Positions 11,476 to 21,175 are shown, numbered from the stretch's first letter. The stretch: 64,000 nt of DNA from Thermoproteota archaeon (GCA_030550585.1 JAUQPB010000004.1:62001-126000); one strand, 5' to 3'. Translations and numbers: made by a program. The notes: generated from the letters alone by a model not told the origin.

Positions 11476-13161
11476 AAGAGATCTTTCCATTTCTGTTACT
11501 CCGGCTGCCCTCCAGAATTTCCCAACAACTGTTTCCAGTCCCTGCGGCTTTCTCTCGCTTAGCCACAGCTCTATATACATTTTTGCAAGTGCTATATAGT
11601 CAGAAGCTGTTTCTCTGCCATCCAAAACCTTTAGAACAAGCTTGTAGAACTCCTTCACAAATTCTAGCTCCTTTGGCAAATTGATTAACTCAGCCATTTT
11701 CACAACCTCCTCAATCTCCCTCCTCATACTATCCACAACACTCTTATCCAAATACATTTTAGCAATCTTCATATCTTCTGTCTTCAATGCTATGTGCTTT
11801 GGCAGCCAGAAGCCCCATCTAGTCCAATACTCGTCCTTGGCACTGAAGATCTTGCCAAACCATTTTCTAATCTCTAGAACTTCTCTACTTTCACCTGTTA
11901 ATGCAAGCCACTTCTCCTCCCATTTACCCACACCCTCAGCAATCTCCATAGCAGCTAATATGAGTGGGTACAGATATTGGAATAGACACTCACTTCCATC
12001 ATCACCCCAAGCAGTTATAAGAAACCCCTCAACACTTGAATCGTTTTTGGCAGCCTCGAAGAAGTTCCTTAGATTCTCTAGTGCCGTTAGGAAATCTGGG
12101 TAGAATCTACTCCAATTCCACAGACCAGGTGCAATAATCTGCTTCAACCCTCTATCCCCAATAACCCTTATAGAATGCTTAAAGTGTTCTACAGGACTTG
12201 GTGTATAGTCCCAATTGACAATTATGGCCTCTCTCCATATTTTGCTCTCCAAAATCTTTCTCCAAATCTCTTTCTCACTTTCTTTCAAATAACTAGCCGT
12301 TATCATATCCCCCCACAACATAGGTTTTTTGCCATAACTCTTAACAACATCTATCAACATCTTCATGTGTTTTTCATAGATTTCAGGGCCTCTGAATGTG
12401 TTTGTCTTATCAAGGCTTCTCCCTCTTCCGAGAGCCCATGTCTCATCCCCTCCAATGTGGATGTACTGTGATGGGAAGAACTCTACAACTTCTTGTAGAA
12501 GCTCTTTAGCAAAGTTCCTAGCCTCTTCGTCAGATGCATCCAAAACCCCTTCTCTTGGATTGTGCCACTCACTATATTTTCTGTATGGGGGTAGAACAAG
12601 GATGTTTTCCATGTGGCCTAGGAGCTCAAGTGATGGTATAACCTCTACACCAAGTTTCTTACCATATTCTATAACCTCTTTGAGTTCATCTCTGCTATAC
12701 CTACCCCGAACAACTCCAATATCTCTGTACTTCTCCCATGGAAACAAATCCTCTAGGTAAAGGGCTAGGTAATTATATTTCAAGAGGTAAAGCCATTTCA
12801 AAAGCTTTTTAAGAGCATCAACTGTTGGTACACCACCTCTAGCAACATCTAGATGAAAACCTCTAAAAGCATATCTAAACTCTTCAACAACCCTAACACT
12901 AGGCAGTTTATCTCTTCCTTGGAGAACAAGCTGAAGGATTGTGGCATACGCGATCCTCTCATCACCCCAGATCCTGACAACACCTTTCTCAATCCTAAGG
13001 CCGGTTCCCATACCACTGCTTTTCTCAATAATCCAGCTACCCTTGGCAACACTAAACTCCTTGGCTAAGAACTCTGGAAAGTTTTGGAAACCATCAAAAT
13101 CGTACCAAGTGCCATCAAATTCTAGATGCTTTGGCTCAGGAACAATATAAAAATTTTTCAT
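11458..13161 (-). CDS. Beta-N-acetylhexosaminidase, GH20 family
   Basis: About 567 aa. The GH20 core is clear: Arg-Gly-Phe-His-Leu-Asp at about residue 95, then the catalytic Asp-Glu pair in His-Ile-Gly-Gly-Asp-Glu-Thr-Trp at about residue 233, and later a Trp-rich substrate pocket. It should remove terminal GlcNAc or GalNAc by substrate-assisted catalysis. No signal peptide is seen. ATG 13161 is preferred to ATG 13179 because a TATA-like block (around 13185-13195) points to a short leader. The 3' end overlaps the convergent gene. Confidence 0.88.
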   Translation of the reverse strand: MKNFYIVPEPKHLEFDGTWYDFDGFQNFPEFLAKEFSVAKGSWIIEKSSGMGTGLRIEKGVVRIWGDERIAYATILQLVLQGRDKLPSVRVVEEFRYAFRGFHLDVARGGVPTVDALKKLLKWLYLLKYNYLALYLEDLFPWEKYRDIGVVRGRYSRDELKEVIEYGKKLGVEVIPSLELLGHMENILVLPPYRKYSEWHNPREGVLDASDEEARNFAKELLQEVVEFFPSQYIHIGGDETWALGRGRSLDKTNTFRGPEIYEKHMKMLIDVVKSYGKKPMLWGDMITASYLKESEKEIWRKILESKIWREAIIVNWDYTPSPVEHFKHSIRVIGDRGLKQIIAPGLWNWSRFYPDFLTALENLRNFFEAAKNDSSVEGFLITAWGDDGSECLFQYLYPLILAAMEIAEGVGKWEEKWLALTGESREVLEIRKWFGKIFSAKDEYWTRWGFWLPKHIALKTEDMKIAKMYLDKSVVDSMRREIEEVVKMAELINLPKELEFVKEFYKLVLKVLDGRETASDYIALAKMYIELWLSERKPQGLETVVGKFWRAAGVTEMERSLLSKPH

Positions 13162-13268
13162 ATCCTTCACACAATGCATTAAATTTAGACTGAGAGATGG
13201 CTAAACTTTAATATTTATTACGTTTTAATTTTGTGCAGTATACACGTAATAGAGGAGGCTGTGAATCT

Positions 13269-14678
13269 ATGTCTGCGGATATATCGATTGATTTTGGGAA
13301 GGAGGTTTTGGATAGGGTGCTGAGGAGGGGTGTTGAGGAGGGTTTGGTTAGGCTTCAGGAGAGGAGCTATGAGCTGATAGTGTTTGATAATGGTGTTCTT
13401 AGAAGCTATGGCATATCCAAGGTTGTTGGCATTGGCATACAAGTCTTTGTGAATGGTTTTACAGGCTATAGCTACACATCCTCACTGTCTTTGGACAGCA
13501 TTGAAAACACTGTTGATAGGGCCATCAAAAACGCTAAGGCGTTGGCAAATGTTGCAAAGCCGCGGAGGTTTGCCGAGGTCTCTGGTGTGAAGGGCTTCTA
13601 TAGAACGAGCTATGCTGAAGACCCCTTTGCTGTTGATCCTTCCGACAAGATTTCGCTTGTTAGAGACCTTAACGTTGGGAGCATGAAGTTCTCCAACATC
13701 GTTTCTGCTGTCACTAGATTTGCTTGTGAAAGGGATAGGAGGGTTGTTGTTTCTAGCAGAGGTGTAGAGGTTTTTAACGAGGTTACAGCAGTTGGCTTAA
13801 GCCACATGGCTGTTGCCAGATCTGGCGAAGTTATGGAGAGAGTCTACGACCAGAAAACATTTGTTGGCGGTTACGAGCATGTTAAAAGATTTGATTGGCA
13901 TGGCTTCGTGGATGAGGTGAACGATCTTGCTGTGAAGGCTTCTCAGGCCAGGGCCCCAAAGGCCGGTGTTTATAGAGCTGTTATCGACAATGAGTTGATA
14001 GGACTTATGCTCCACGAGGCCTTTGGACACGCATCTGAGGGTGACCTTGTTCTCTATAACGCATCTGTTTTGAGGGGTAGAATAGGTGAGAAGGTTGCTA
14101 GCGAGCTTGTGACCATAGTTGACGATGGTCGTGTCGATGGTGGCTACCCCGTATACTACGATGATGAAGGTGTTGAGAAGAGGCAGACTGTTGTTGTTGA
14201 AAGAGGTGTTTTGAGAAGGCACTTGAGTAGCAGGTATGTTGCTGGGGAGCTGGGAATCGAGCTAACTGGAAATGCACGTGCACAGGACATAACATTCAAT
14301 GCTATTGTGAGGCAGACAAACTTTTATATGCTTCCAGGTGATGCAAAGGTTGAGGAGCTTTTCGAAGGGGTTTCCGAGGGGATATACCTGAGGGGCAGAG
14401 GGGCTATGGGGGGACAGGTAGACCCTTCGATGGGGACATTCACATTTAGTGTAGGGCCCTCATACACAATTAAAAATGGTGAGGTTGACAAGCTTGTCAG
14501 AGGTGTTACGGTATCTGGCAACATACTAGATGTTCTGAAGAGCGTTGAGATTGTTGCAAACGATCTGAAGGTTTCTACAAGTGTTTTTGGTGGCTGTGGA
14601 AAATCATCTCAGCTTGCAAGAGTTGGTGATGGAGGGCCACATGTAAGAGTGGCCAAGATTGTTGTGGGTGGTGAGTAG
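13269..14678 (+). CDS. tldD: TldD family metalloprotease
   Basis: 469 aa. The HEAFGH motif (His-Glu-x3-His) at about residue 248 with the following Glu-Gly-Asp is the TldD zinc site, and the C-terminal Gly-Gly-Cys-Gly-Lys is characteristic. ATG 13269 follows GAGGAGG (13252-13258). TldD is the catalytic partner of TldE, encoded 2 nt downstream; together they degrade short unfolded peptides. Confidence 0.93.
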   Translation: MSADISIDFGKEVLDRVLRRGVEEGLVRLQERSYELIVFDNGVLRSYGISKVVGIGIQVFVNGFTGYSYTSSLSLDSIENTVDRAIKNAKALANVAKPRRFAEVSGVKGFYRTSYAEDPFAVDPSDKISLVRDLNVGSMKFSNIVSAVTRFACERDRRVVVSSRGVEVFNEVTAVGLSHMAVARSGEVMERVYDQKTFVGGYEHVKRFDWHGFVDEVNDLAVKASQARAPKAGVYRAVIDNELIGLMLHEAFGHASEGDLVLYNASVLRGRIGEKVASELVTIVDDGRVDGGYPVYYDDEGVEKRQTVVVERGVLRRHLSSRYVAGELGIELTGNARAQDITFNAIVRQTNFYMLPGDAKVEELFEGVSEGIYLRGRGAMGGQVDPSMGTFTFSVGPSYTIKNGEVDKLVRGVTVSGNILDVLKSVEIVANDLKVSTSVFGGCGKSSQLARVGDGGPHVRVAKIVVGGE

Positions 14679-14680
14679 AC

Positions 14681-16042
14681 ATGGACTTGATTGACATGGT
14701 TGTAAAGGGTGTTAGGAAAGCGGAGCAGCTGGGGGCATCGGAGGCTGAGGTGTACATCGTTAGAGAGTATTCAACGTCTATAACCGGGGATAGCAGGGGT
14801 GTGGAGTCTATATTAAGCGGAGAATCTATAAGCGCGTTTGTGAGGGTTGTTATTGGGAAGAGGCTGTCTGTGCAAGGAGCAATGATGTCAAAGCCAAGTG
14901 ACATTGAAACGCTTGTCGAAAACGCTGTTAAGATTGCTAGGGCATCTCCCGAGGACCCCAACTGGGTTTCGCTTCCAAAGAGAATCTCCTCATCGCAGAT
15001 AATGGACATTGTCGATGAGAGGGTCAAAAGCCCTGACATAGAGTTCTATACACAGATTGTTAAGGAGGCTCTTGGAAAGCCTAGCGAGATAAGCAGAAAT
15101 GTCTTAGTTAATCAGGCAGGGGTCTCGCTGTCGTTTAGCGAGAGGGCTATTGGGAATAGCTACAGCTCCCCCATATCCTATGAGAAAACAGATTTTGTGT
15201 TTGGCATAGAGGTTAAAGCTGTTGGAGAGGGCTCTGAGTCTAGCTTCCACAGCTACTACAACGCGCCAACCCTAAAAGAGTTTAAGATGGATAAAGTTGT
15301 TGAAGAGGCTACAAAGATCGCTTTGTCAACCCTTAAGGCGAAGCCCGTTGAAACAGGTGTCTACAAAGTTGTGTTCACCCCAAGGGTTTTCGCATCAATT
15401 CTACAAGCACTTATAGTACCTGCTGTCAGAGCTGATATGGTTCAGAAGAAGAGGTCTCCACTAGCAAACAAGCTATTCTCTGAAGTGCTATCACAACAGC
15501 TAACAGTTATAGACGATGGGGCAGCTCCAAACATGCCTGGGTCGGGGCCGTTCGACGATGAGGGTGTGGCAACGAAGAGGAAAACAGTTTTTGATAGAGG
15601 TGTTCTGAGAACATATCTATACGATACATATACAGCTAACATCGATGGCAGGGAGAGCACCGGAAATGCTAGGAGATCGGGTTCATCGAATACATTTCCA
15701 GACGCCACAAACATTATTGTGCTCCCAGGGACAGAGCCCCTGGATTCCATTATAAGAGATGTTAGAAGAGGTATAATAGTCTATGGAACCATAGGAGAGT
15801 GGCTATCGAATGCTGTTAGCGGTTTTCTCAACGCAACTGTAACACACGGTCTACTGATAGAGGGTGGCGAGATCAAACAGGCTGTTAAAGGCGTTGTCAT
15901 ATCTGGTGATATATACAAGATACTCAAAGACAATTTGATCGGCATTTCAAAAGAATTCGACGCAGTTTCAAACTATTTGGTGCCTGCCATAGCTGTTGAC
16001 GGGGTAACCGTTGCTGGTGAGGGTAGTGGACAGCGTTTTTAG
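14681..16042 (+). CDS. tldE: TldE/PmbA family protein
   Basis: 453 aa. It is homologous to TldD over its length but lacks the His-Glu-x3-His zinc motif, as expected for the non-catalytic partner. Asp-Asp-Gly and Gly-Asn-Ala-Arg-Arg segments match the family. It starts 2 nt after the tldD stop, so the two are translationally coupled. The 3' end overlaps the next gene by about 17 nt. Confidence 0.9.
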   Translation: MDLIDMVVKGVRKAEQLGASEAEVYIVREYSTSITGDSRGVESILSGESISAFVRVVIGKRLSVQGAMMSKPSDIETLVENAVKIARASPEDPNWVSLPKRISSSQIMDIVDERVKSPDIEFYTQIVKEALGKPSEISRNVLVNQAGVSLSFSERAIGNSYSSPISYEKTDFVFGIEVKAVGEGSESSFHSYYNAPTLKEFKMDKVVEEATKIALSTLKAKPVETGVYKVVFTPRVFASILQALIVPAVRADMVQKKRSPLANKLFSEVLSQQLTVIDDGAAPNMPGSGPFDDEGVATKRKTVFDRGVLRTYLYDTYTANIDGRESTGNARRSGSSNTFPDATNIIVLPGTEPLDSIIRDVRRGIIVYGTIGEWLSNAVSGFLNATVTHGLLIEGGEIKQAVKGVVISGDIYKILKDNLIGISKEFDAVSNYLVPAIAVDGVTVAGEGSGQRF

Positions 16043-16769
16043 GAATGAGCTTAGAAACAGGATATGGAGAATCATGGAGGAGAGGAACATAGCTAGGTTC
16101 CCCAGACCAGTGTTCGGCAGAATACCAAATTTTGTTGGTGCGGAAGATGCTGCGCAAAGACTTGTCCAATCCGATCTATTTAAGAGGGCGATGGTAGTCA
16201 AGGTGAATCCCGATGCTCCGCAGAAACCCGTTAGAGAAGCTGTTTTGAAAAGCAACAAAGTTTTGGTCATGCCAACACCCAGAATCTCCAGGGGTTTCCT
16301 ACTTCTAGACCCCAAGAAGATAAGCCCAAACCTCTATACAGTTGCATCAACAATCCAAGGCGCTTTCAAATATGGAACATTTGTAGACCCCCAAGACCTT
16401 CCAGAGATAGATCTGATTGTTGCCGGCTCTGTTGCTGTCAGCATCTATGGCGAGAGACTTGGAAAAGGGGAGGGGTACTCAGAACTCGAATACTCAATAC
16501 TAAGAGAATTTGATAAAGCCTCTGAAGAAACCCCCATAGTAACAACTGTACACGATGTGCAGGTTGTTGAGCACCACATACCCCTAGCACCATGGGACTT
16601 CACAGTAGACTACATATTCACACCAACAAAAGCAATGAAATGCCTAGGCGAAAAGCGAAGACCACCTGGAATAATGTGGGAGCATCTACCAAAAGAAAAG
16701 ATAGAGTCTATACCAATACTCAAAAAACTAGCGCAGCAAAGAGATGCTGCGGCAAACCCGTGGGTCTAG
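16026..16769 (+). CDS. 5-formyltetrahydrofolate cyclo-ligase-like protein
   Basis: About 247 aa. The NagB/RpiA-like fold of the family is suggested by Lys-Val-Asn-Pro-Asp-Ala-Pro, Met-Pro-Thr-Pro-Arg and a Gly-x-Gly-x-Gly-Tyr (Gly-Lys-Gly-Glu-Gly-Tyr) loop. TTG 16011 is another possible start; GTG 16026 is preceded by GGTGAGG. It overlaps tldE, so it is likely in the same transcript. The archaeal members are of uncertain substrate (folate or a pterin relative). Confidence 0.75.
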   Translation: MDSVFRNELRNRIWRIMEERNIARFPRPVFGRIPNFVGAEDAAQRLVQSDLFKRAMVVKVNPDAPQKPVREAVLKSNKVLVMPTPRISRGFLLLDPKKISPNLYTVASTIQGAFKYGTFVDPQDLPEIDLIVAGSVAVSIYGERLGKGEGYSELEYSILREFDKASEETPIVTTVHDVQVVEHHIPLAPWDFTVDYIFTPTKAMKCLGEKRRPPGIMWEHLPKEKIESIPILKKLAQQRDAAANPWV

Positions 16770-17011
16770 CCCCTATCAACCTTCTTAATCTCATAATCAT
16801 TAAAGAACTTTCCAATGAGTCCAATAATGGAGTCTAAAACCTTTACACTATCCAAAGTGTTTTCAACTATTATCAAGAGCCTGTCATGAGATGTTATAAC
16901 GGCTTTGACGCTCTTTCTAATCCACGGATCTCTATCCATAAGCTCCTTCAACTCTTTTCTAAGTAGATGGGCAACAATGCCAGGGTTTCTACGCTCAATC
17001 TCTACGAACAT
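16766..17011 (-). CDS. Small conserved-looking protein, possibly Pcc1-like
   Basis: 81 aa, alpha/beta, no TM segment. Size and the order strand-helix-strand-strand-helix are reminiscent of the KEOPS subunit Pcc1 (C-terminal Asp-Ser-Ile-Ile-Gly-Leu-Ile in place of the usual Asn-Ser-Tyr-Leu), but the match is weak. It is convergent with and overlaps the preceding gene by 4 nt. Confidence 0.45.
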   Translation of the reverse strand: MFVEIERRNPGIVAHLLRKELKELMDRDPWIRKSVKAVITSHDRLLIIVENTLDSVKVLDSIIGLIGKFFNDYEIKKVDRG

Positions 17012-17205
17012 CTCTATTCAGTAAAGAGCATACTTTAGAGAGGCTAATATTACACAGCTAAAATTGGTCGCAGATCTCAGTGTCTGTTAAGCAGGTAATA
17101 TAGAAGTTAATGTTCTATTTATACCAGATCCACTGATATTCTACAGGCAGATAACCAGAAAGTCTTTTATAGTTCTACAAAAGAACCTCTATTCGATGAA
17201 CATCC

Positions 17206-17387
17206 ATGGAATTGGGTATAAAAGATTTTTTATGGGATTTTGCTATTGCGATACCTCTATTCATATACGTCATGCTTATAGTGTCTATAGTGACAAAACG
17301 TTTATACGACTATATGGTTGGGAGGGGGGTTAAGAGAAACGTTGCTGTTTACTACAATAGAAAGATTATACATGTTTCAACAGGTGG
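17206..17387 (+). pseudogene. Dolichol kinase-like gene, 5' part, interrupted
   Basis: It encodes the first TM helix and the conserved Tyr-Asn-Arg-Lys-Ile-Ile-His segment of archaeal dolichol kinase / CTP-dependent lipid kinases, then breaks at Ser-Thr-Gly-Gly. The remaining part of the same gene lies at 21178-21676. A TATA-like TTTTATAG sits at about 17173. Read on into the insertion, the frame gives a short nonsense tail ending at 17484. Confidence 0.75.
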
Positions 17388-17574
17388 GCGTGGACAATCT
17401 GCGTGGCTATGGCTAGTGCCACAAGTGCAAATACTATCACAAACGCTATTCGCTTCAGCAACATGGGGCACCCGTTACCATTAGATGCGTAGAAGAAATT
17501 AAACACCCCGGTCACCACAACAACTAGCAGTGTATATAAACATCTTGTAGCTAGTGCATCTACTGGTAGAGAGC

Positions 17575-18138
17575 ATGGGCATGCAGGCGGCAAAGGCCTT
17601 GAATGCCCTGAGGCAGATCCAGAGCAAGAAGATATTCGGGCTCGAGGTCACGGAGCTGGGCAGGCGCTTCACCTCGAGGCCCGCGCTGGAGGACGCCCAG
17701 GTCGTTGGAGACACAATTGTGCTCCCAACGATGGACAGGCTGTGGAGGGGGTTCATACCCGTCTATCCCCACCTCTTCATAGCCAACTACCCCGCAAAAG
17801 ACGTCGACTATGTGGGCGACCACGCATACGACATCCTGAAGCTGCACCCGCTCTACAAATCTGTTGAGGAGGTCGACGGAAGGGTGTGGGAGTGCACAGT
17901 CGAGCGCGTAGACGGTGTGAGGTTCAGGTCTGTGGACACCTTCGAGACAGCAATTCTCCTGAACCTCGAGGTGAACCCGGGGATAACATATGGCGGGTTG
18001 CTCAGCATACTCTATGATCTGGTTCCAGACGACATGCCCGAGAAGAAGGATGCTGGGAGGTGGAAGATACTCGAAATTGCATTGGCCCAGCTCATAGGGA
18101 TGCTGGCCTACGAGGCCAGCCTCATAGAAATCATCTGA
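17575..18138 (+). CDS. GC-rich orphan protein inside the insertion
   Basis: About 187 aa, soluble, alpha/beta. I recognise no family. Base composition is strikingly GC-rich compared with all neighbours, with G or C at most third codon positions, which points to recent transfer. TATA-like TGTATATAAA at 17530-17540 supports ATG 17575 (or ATG 17581) over GTG 17554. A long open frame also exists on the opposite strand (17560-18159), an expected by-product of high GC; the plus strand is preferred because of the promoter and protein-like composition. Confidence 0.65.
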   Translation: MGMQAAKALNALRQIQSKKIFGLEVTELGRRFTSRPALEDAQVVGDTIVLPTMDRLWRGFIPVYPHLFIANYPAKDVDYVGDHAYDILKLHPLYKSVEEVDGRVWECTVERVDGVRFRSVDTFETAILLNLEVNPGITYGGLLSILYDLVPDDMPEKKDAGRWKILEIALAQLIGMLAYEASLIEII

Positions 18139-18351
18139 TTTTCTTCTCCACATACACACTTAGCATGTAATTTCATTGGTATAGTAAACGGCTATTATTC
18201 TACATGCGCTTTAATTCTACCATCTAACCTCTACATAAGTGCTAGTTTAGGTGAGGATGATATGGCTTGCCGGGATTCTAGATTTATCTAATTTATTAAC
18301 TAGATTTATTAAGTAGAGAATAGTTACAGGTTAGTTAAGCTCTGATGGATT

Positions 18352-19206
18352 GTGGTGGTGCATGTGAGTGGGGAGAGGACAAGGTGTAGAAATACTACTC
18401 TCGTGCTTGGGGTGATCATTGCTATTCTCATAGGGGCTCTCGCCGGAACACTATACTACAGCAACATGCTCTTGAGTAGCAAGGACTCCTACATCGAGGA
18501 TCTGCAAAACCAAAACAGAGAGCTACAGAACCAAATCAGTGTTCTGAGAAATTGGCTAATTGGAAACAAAACATATTGTGAAAAAGAGATTGCGGATTTG
18601 CAAAACCAAAGCAAAGAGTTGAATGAGCAGATCAATATCTTGGCTAGCTGGCTAGCTGGGAATAGAAGTAGCTACGAAGAGAAAATTAAGAGTTTGCAAA
18701 AGCAGATCACAGACCTGCAAAACCAGGTCACATCCCTAGAGACACTAAATATGCAACTCCAAACTTGGTTAGAAGGAAACAAAACACTGCTTAGAGGACT
18801 TAGCGAGAATATGACAGCTTGTGTGAGAACGGTTAAGGAGTTGCAAAGCCAAATAGACAAACTTCAGAAACAGGTAAGCATGTTGACGTCGATTGTAAAC
18901 CAAGAAGAGACGGCCACACTTGAGAAGGATAAAACAATAAATCTGCGTCCAAGATCCTATCTAGGGTTCTCATATTACACACCTTATGCTGGCTACATCA
19001 CAATTACCTTTACAGCTACGGGGGCTGTGAAGCTTTGGGTTGGAAGCAGTTCAACAACACCCACATACTACTTTAGCTATTCCCCCAGTGAAACCTATGC
19101 AACAATCACAATACCTGTTACAAGAGGCACAACATACATCGTCTTTGAAAACCCAAGTTACTTCTCTGGAGTAACCATTACATATACCATTACATACACA
19201 TACTAA
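18352..19206 (+). CDS. Surface protein: TM anchor, coiled-coil repeats, beta domain
   Basis: 284 aa. An N-terminal TM helix (about residues 15-36) is followed by a long coiled coil with three or so imperfect repeats of 35-40 residues, each with Leu-Gln-Asn-Gln and a Trp-Leu-x-Gly-Asn-Lys/Arg-Thr/Ser unit that is an N-glycosylation sequon. The C-terminal 80 residues are a Thr/Tyr-rich beta domain. It is likely exposed outside the cell. It lies within the insertion and has no transposition role that I can see. The start could also be GTG 18364. Confidence 0.7.
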   Translation: MVVHVSGERTRCRNTTLVLGVIIAILIGALAGTLYYSNMLLSSKDSYIEDLQNQNRELQNQISVLRNWLIGNKTYCEKEIADLQNQSKELNEQINILASWLAGNRSSYEEKIKSLQKQITDLQNQVTSLETLNMQLQTWLEGNKTLLRGLSENMTACVRTVKELQSQIDKLQKQVSMLTSIVNQEETATLEKDKTINLRPRSYLGFSYYTPYAGYITITFTATGAVKLWVGSSSTTPTYYFSYSPSETYATITIPVTRGTTYIVFENPSYFSGVTITYTITYTY

Positions 19207-19539
19207 ACCCCAAGCCAGTAGACAGCCCTCGACACAAAGCAAAATTGGAATCGACTTAACCACAGGTTTAGGCAGTGCAGAGAACCGTGACTCACAGAGC
19301 TAGCAAAATGGTTGTGGGAATTGAAGACATAGTATTTGTCTACTTAACTACTCCAGACATTGAAAAAGCCTGAGATAATATCATGGGGGTGCTGTGCACC
19401 CATCGAAGAAAGCAGCCAAGACAAATCCCCACTACAATTTTTTCTTACAACCCTGTATTTGCAGTTGCCTAAACAATTTTCTGGGGGCAGAAAAGTTTAT
19501 TAGGGTTGCTTAGGGAATTTTATAGTCGGTTGGGGACAT
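19207..19539 (+). other. Non-coding stretch before tnpA, possible IS left end
   Basis: No gene is seen. It contains a tight hairpin GGGTGC-TGT-GCACCC (19387-19401) and, near the tnpA start, direct TAGGG-type repeats (19501-19516). If the IS607 element proper is only the tnpA-tnpB part, its left end should lie here. Confidence 0.35.
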
Positions 19540-19884
19540 GTGTCAGAGAAGTTGTTGAAGCCTAGAGAGTTCTGCAATATTGTTGGTATTAGCTATAGGA
19601 CTTTCAAGCGCTGGGTAGCAGAAGGTAGGATACGCGTTGTGAGGACGCCTACTGGTAGAATAAGAGTGCCGTATTCTGAAGTCGAGCAAATTCTTGGAGG
19701 AAGACCAGGGCTGGAAGTTAAAGTAGAGCAAAATGTGACTTCGAGAAGGCAGTTATTGGTTGAAGTCTTCCTAATAGTAGCCGAGCTCTTTGCAGAAAAG
19801 TTCTATGGTTTAGAAAGCCGTAAGAAAGAGAAGTTTCTCGAAGGACTCAGAAAACTACTAGAGGAGGTTGAGAAGGGTGGCTAG
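19540..19884 (+). CDS. IS607-type TnpA remnant lacking the recombinase core
   Basis: 114 aa. Residues 1-55 are the MerR-like helix-turn-helix of IS607 TnpA (Tyr-Arg-Thr-Phe-Lys-Arg-Trp, then Arg-Thr-Pro-Thr-Gly-Arg-Ile-Arg). Residues 75-114 match the C-terminal helix (Ala-Glu-Lys-Phe-Tyr-Gly-Leu-Glu-Ser-Arg). The catalytic serine recombinase domain of about 100 residues that should lie between is absent, with no frameshift. Start GTG 19540 follows GGGGAC. It overlaps tnpB by 17 nt. The protein could still bind DNA but should not transpose the element. Confidence 0.8.
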   Translation: MSEKLLKPREFCNIVGISYRTFKRWVAEGRIRVVRTPTGRIRVPYSEVEQILGGRPGLEVKVEQNVTSRRQLLVEVFLIVAELFAEKFYGLESRKKEKFLEGLRKLLEEVEKGG

Positions 19885-21175
19885 GGTAGCGAGGACTGTT
19901 GTTGTTAGAAGCACACCTTTGCCGAAGAAGGTATTCAGGGTTTTCACAGAGCTTGAGGGAATGTACCGCAACATAGTTGAGCAGCTAGCCATGTATGCTG
20001 TGAGAAGCAATCTGAAGAGCTTCACAAAGCTGAAGGCTTTGAAGTACCGCGAAATGCGAAACCTATATCCACAGCTACCATCACACTACGCCTACACAGC
20101 ATGCCAGGATGCCTCTATGAGGGTTAAGAGCTTCCTGAAGCTGAAGAAGCTTGGCTTAGCTGAGAAGGAGTATCCAGAAGTCAAGAACATCTCTATTTGG
20201 CTTGACGACCACTTGTGGAAGCCCAATGGCCTAACCTCTATCAAGATAGCTACTCACAAGGGTTGGGTAGAAATCGAGTTAGAACCTCACAAGCAGTACT
20301 GGAAGTATATCAACAGAGGCTGGAAGCTTTCTTCAGAAGCCAAGGTAAAGCTCGATAAGAAGAGCAGGCAACTACTAGTCTACTTAACCTTCGTCAAGGA
20401 TGTCGAAGAGTATGAGCCTAGAGGGTTTCTGCCCGTTGATGTTAACGAGAACAATGTTACGGTTCTAGTTGATGGTGTAGCCTACTTGTTCGAGACGAAT
20501 TTAGAGAAGGTTGTTCTGGGATACTACTATCGTAGGAAGAGGGTTCAGGAGAAGTATGATAAGCTCTATGGTGTTGACTCAAGGATTAAGAGAAAGGCTA
20601 TGAGGAAGCTCAAGGAGCGTGAGAAGAAGAGCGATTTAAGGTGGAAGGTTGCTAACATAGTTGTCAAAGTTGCATGCAAGAAGCAGTATGCTATTGTCCT
20701 TGAGAAGCTCGGTAAGAAGCCTGCTAGCAGTATGATTAAGAGAATCAAGGATAAACAGCTTCGCCATAGAATATTCCAGGCATCTTTCAGAGGTGTTCAG
20801 AGAGCTATTGAGGAGAAGGCTAGGGAGCGTGGTGTTCCAGTAATCTACGTGAACCCGAGAAATACTTCTAAGCTATGTCCAGTTCACAACACCGAGATAA
20901 TCTATAGCAATAGCTCCAGGATTGGGAGGTGTAGTAAAAGCGGAGAGTCCTGGCACCGTGACGTAGTAGCTGTGTGGAACCTTCTTCTAAGAGCCCGCCT
21001 AGGCGATGGGGGCAGTGCTCCAAGCCTAGGTGGGTCTATCCTAGATGTGACCCGCGTGCCGTTCGGGTCGAACGCCACCCATGAACCCGCAGGAATACCA
21101 AAATCCCTGTGGGCGAGGTGGAAGTCCCTAGAGGCAACCTCAAGTGTCCCTAAACTATGTAAAACAACCCTCTAG
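19868..21175 (+). CDS. tnpB: TnpB RNA-guided nuclease (IS605/IS607 type)
   Basis: 435 aa. The RuvC triad is present: Asp at about 191 (Pro-Val-Asp-Val-Asn), Glu at about 279 (Val-Leu-Glu-Lys-Leu-Gly) and Asp at about 365 (His-Arg-Asp-Val). The zinc ribbon is degenerate: Cys-Pro-Val-His and Cys-Ser-Lys-Ser stand where two Cys-x2-Cys pairs are usual. An N-terminal Arg/Lys-rich region and a Tyr/Trp-rich core fit the family. Start TTG 19868 overlaps tnpA. The last 60 codons are GC-rich and probably double as the guide RNA scaffold. Confidence 0.88.
   Translation: MRRVARVARTVVVRSTPLPKKVFRVFTELEGMYRNIVEQLAMYAVRSNLKSFTKLKALKYREMRNLYPQLPSHYAYTACQDASMRVKSFLKLKKLGLAEKEYPEVKNISIWLDDHLWKPNGLTSIKIATHKGWVEIELEPHKQYWKYINRGWKLSSEAKVKLDKKSRQLLVYLTFVKDVEEYEPRGFLPVDVNENNVTVLVDGVAYLFETNLEKVVLGYYYRRKRVQEKYDKLYGVDSRIKRKAMRKLKEREKKSDLRWKVANIVVKVACKKQYAIVLEKLGKKPASSMIKRIKDKQLRHRIFQASFRGVQRAIEEKARERGVPVIYVNPRNTSKLCPVHNTEIIYSNSSRIGRCSKSGESWHRDVVAVWNLLLRARLGDGGSAPSLGGSILDVTRVPFGSNATHEPAGIPKSLWARWKSLEATSSVPKLCKTTL

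Noticed and set aside
17388..17500. A minus-strand frame with a signal-like hydrophobic N-terminus at the left end of the insertion
   Set aside because: It runs only about 25 residues before entering dolichol kinase sequence in reverse. Too short to support as a gene.
17560..18159. Long minus-strand frame opposite the GC-rich gene
   Set aside because: High GC removes stop codons on the opposite strand, and the promoter supports the plus strand.
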